Source: Pantoea nemavictus
GTDB lineage: Bacteria > Pseudomonadota > Gammaproteobacteria > Enterobacterales > Enterobacteriaceae
Direction of reading: 5' to 3'
NCBI RefSeq assembly: GCF_037479095.1
Contig: NZ_JBBGZW010000001.1
Location: forward strand, 1,364,001 to 1,428,000
DNA length: 64,000 nucleotides
Shown: positions 62,502-64,000 of the stretch, piece by piece
Position numbering within the stretch: position 1 is the stretch's first letter
Layout of the letters: each line of letters opens with the position of its first letter
Notes under the pieces: generated by a model
What the model was told of the DNA's origin: nothing
Databases searched by the model: none
Seen by the model: the letters and a program-made list of their open reading frames with translations, nothing else
Program-made: the position numbers and the translations under genes

Positions 62502-63815
62502 TTATGCCTGGCTCAGAGCCAACAGGTCATTAATGGATTGCGCCAGCGCGGCGGGTTGATCCACCGTCTGGCACAGGAAACTGGTAATGGCGGGCTGCAG
62601 GCGCACCGCGCGGTCGGCCTGCGCATCCACGCCCGCCACATAGCCGCCGAGCGGCAGCAGCGGTTTGATCGCCATGTAATCGGCATACAGCTGCTTGAGG
62701 GTGCGCGCCGCCAGCTGGTGATCTTTATTCGTCACCTGGCTCATGCAGCGGCTGATGCTTTGCCCAATATCAATCGCCGGATAGTGGCCCGCTTCCGCGA
62801 GTTGGCGCGTCAGGACGATGTGGCCATCCAGCACCGCGCGCGCGCAGTCAACGATCGGATCTTGCTGATCGTCGCCTTCGGCCAGCACGGTGTAAATCGC
62901 CGTCATGCTGCCGTGCGATGCGCTATTACCGGCGCTCTCCACCAGCCTGGGAATGATGCCAAACGCCGAAGGCGGATAGCCTTTGGTGGCGGGCGGTTCT
63001 CCCAGCGAAAGCGCAATCTCACGCTGTGCCATGGCGTAACGCGTAAGCGAATCCACCAGCAGCAGCACGTCATAACCAGCATCGCGATACCAGGCTGCCA
63101 GCGTGTGGCACAGCTCCGTGGCTTTCATGCGCATCAGCGGCGATTCATCCGCCGGTGCAGCTACCACCACCGATTTCGCCATCCCGGCCGGCCCAAGTGA
63201 GTGATCGATAAACTCTTTCACTTCACGGCCACGCTCGCCAATCAGGCCGACAATCACCACCTGCGCATTGGTGCTGCGAGTGATCATGCCGAGCAGCACG
63301 CTTTTACCCACACCCGAACCGGCCATGAGTCCCACGCGCTGACCTTTCCCGATGGTCAGCAGGCCGTTGATGGCGTTGACGCCCACATCGAGCGGTTCCG
63401 CCACCGCTTTACGCGTCAGCGGATGGATTTGCGTCGGTTGCGTCGGCAGCACATCGCTACCGCCCAGCTTGCCGTTGCCGTCGATCGGTTCGCCGAGGCC
63501 GTTGACCACGCGTCCTAACCAGCTGGTGCCAATCAGGATGTCGCCCTGCTTCTCCTGAGGAAAAACGCGGGCGCCGGCGATCAAACCTTCCGGGCTTTTG
63601 AACGGCATCAGCCAGGTGACGTCACGATCGAATCCCACCACCTGTGCCGCCAGCAGCGTGCCGTCGGCCTGCTCCACGTTGCAGCGCTGGCCAACCGCCA
63701 GGCGGCAGCCGACGCTCTCCAGCAGGATGCCGTTGACGCGCACCAGCCGTCCGGCGACGCGCGCCAACGGGATGTTTTCCAGCGATTGCAGTAGGTTGTT
63801 GAAGGATTGCGTCAT
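62502..63815 (-). CDS. fliI: Flagellar type III export ATPase FliI (LfiI)
   Basis: A 437-residue hexameric ATPase: Walker A GLMAGSGVGKS, Walker B VLLLVDSLTRYAMAQREIAL, and GEPPATKGYPPSAF with RLVESAGN. It energises export of axial proteins. The next upstream genes (fliH and others) should lie beyond the right edge. ATG 63815 is preceded by AGGAACC. Confidence 0.95.
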   Translation of the reverse strand: MTQSFNNLLQSLENIPLARVAGRLVRVNGILLESVGCRLAVGQRCNVEQADGTLLAAQVVGFDRDVTWLMPFKSPEGLIAGARVFPQEKQGDILIGTSWLGRVVNGLGEPIDGNGKLGGSDVLPTQPTQIHPLTRKAVAEPLDVGVNAINGLLTIGKGQRVGLMAGSGVGKSVLLGMITRSTNAQVVIVGLIGERGREVKEFIDHSLGPAGMAKSVVVAAPADESPLMRMKATELCHTLAAWYRDAGYDVLLLVDSLTRYAMAQREIALSLGEPPATKGYPPSAFGIIPRLVESAGNSASHGSMTAIYTVLAEGDDQQDPIVDCARAVLDGHIVLTRQLAEAGHYPAIDIGQSISRCMSQVTNKDHQLAARTLKQLYADYMAIKPLLPLGGYVAGVDAQADRAVRLQPAITSFLCQTVDQPAALAQSINDLLALSQA

Positions 63816-63845
63816 GATGGTTCCTGTTGGTTTTGTGCGGTTTTT

Positions 63846-63989
63846 CCCTCACCCCAGCCCTCTCCCGCAAGCGGGAGAGGGAGTATTTAGTCCCCCTCCC
63901 TGCGGGAGAGGGAGTATTTAGTCCCCTCTCCCATTCGACAAGGGAGCTAAATCGTCCCCTCTCCCTGTGGGAGAGGGTTAGGGTGAGGG
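63846..63989. repeat. 144-base element with terminal inverted repeats (CCCTCACCC...)
   Basis: It begins CCCTCACCCCAGCCCTCTCC and ends with the complement of CCCTCACCCTAACCCTCTCC. Between them GGGAGAGGGAGTATTTAGTC occurs twice (about 63882 and 63905), with further CTCCC hairpins. It is placed between fliI and the preceding, unseen flagellar gene. Confidence 0.8.
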
Positions 63990-64000
63990 CATCAAACCGC

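Overview
The window is a 64 kb piece of chromosome from a gamma-proteobacterium of the order Enterobacterales. The supports are deoCABD, yjjV-yjjU-ytjA-osmY-prfC, ftnA and a tRNA-Phe, all close to their enterobacterial relatives in length and motifs. The E. coli neighbours yjjW-yjjI are absent between yjjV and deoC, a second PBP2 is present, and small interspersed palindromes are common. I infer an Erwiniaceae-like host (Pantoea/Erwinia type), but species cannot be fixed from the sequence alone.

Layout. (1) 1-7780: an accessory, competition-related region next to tRNA-Phe. It holds the 3' part of a CdiA-type toxin with its immunity gene, a displaced and decayed second CdiA-CT module with an immunity gene, remnants of a third module, an Ail/OmpX-like outer-membrane protein, a decayed oxidoreductase, and an orphan type VI set (Tlde1-like effector, overlapping immunity gene, Hcp). 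(2) 7790-25800: mostly core genes: tRNA-Phe, a soluble two-PAS chemoreceptor-like protein, a PBP2 paralogue, the deo operon with recognisable DeoR and CRP sites, yjjV/yjjU/ytjA/osmY, prfC, an M20 amidohydrolase, ftnA and a PAS-PAS-PAS-PAS-GGDEF-EAL protein. (3) 25980-31760: a three-gene ABC importer and an OlsF-like bifunctional ornithine-lipid acyltransferase, each preceded by a PHO-box-like sequence; together they look like a phosphate-starvation module. (4) 31960-37260: a lone LuxR-type response regulator, the four-gene Anbu (bacterial proteasome-related) operon and an exported cupin. (5) 37529-38958: one complete IS3-family (IS150-type) insertion sequence with target duplication. (6) 39298-64000: most of a second, lateral-type flagellar system (Flag-2/Laf), continuing past the right edge.

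The flagellar block contains motor (lafT, lafU), sigma-28 (lafS), late genes (lafA-F), a ToxR-like membrane regulator (LafZ) with an overlapping small membrane partner, lafW, the flgL-to-flgB hook/rod operon, flgA-flgM-flgN on the other strand, and fliI-fliJ followed by a translationally coupled glycosyltransferase and FliB-like methylase pair. Two near-perfect sigma-54 promoters with nearly the same sequence precede flgB and lafB, and a sigma-28-like promoter precedes the flagellin. This fits the known lateral-flagellar cascade (LafK/sigma-54, then LafS/FlgM). The least conventional parts are the LafZ plus small-partner cassette, which resembles ToxR/ToxS and VtrA/VtrC pairs, and the GT plus FliB-like flagellin-modification cassette.
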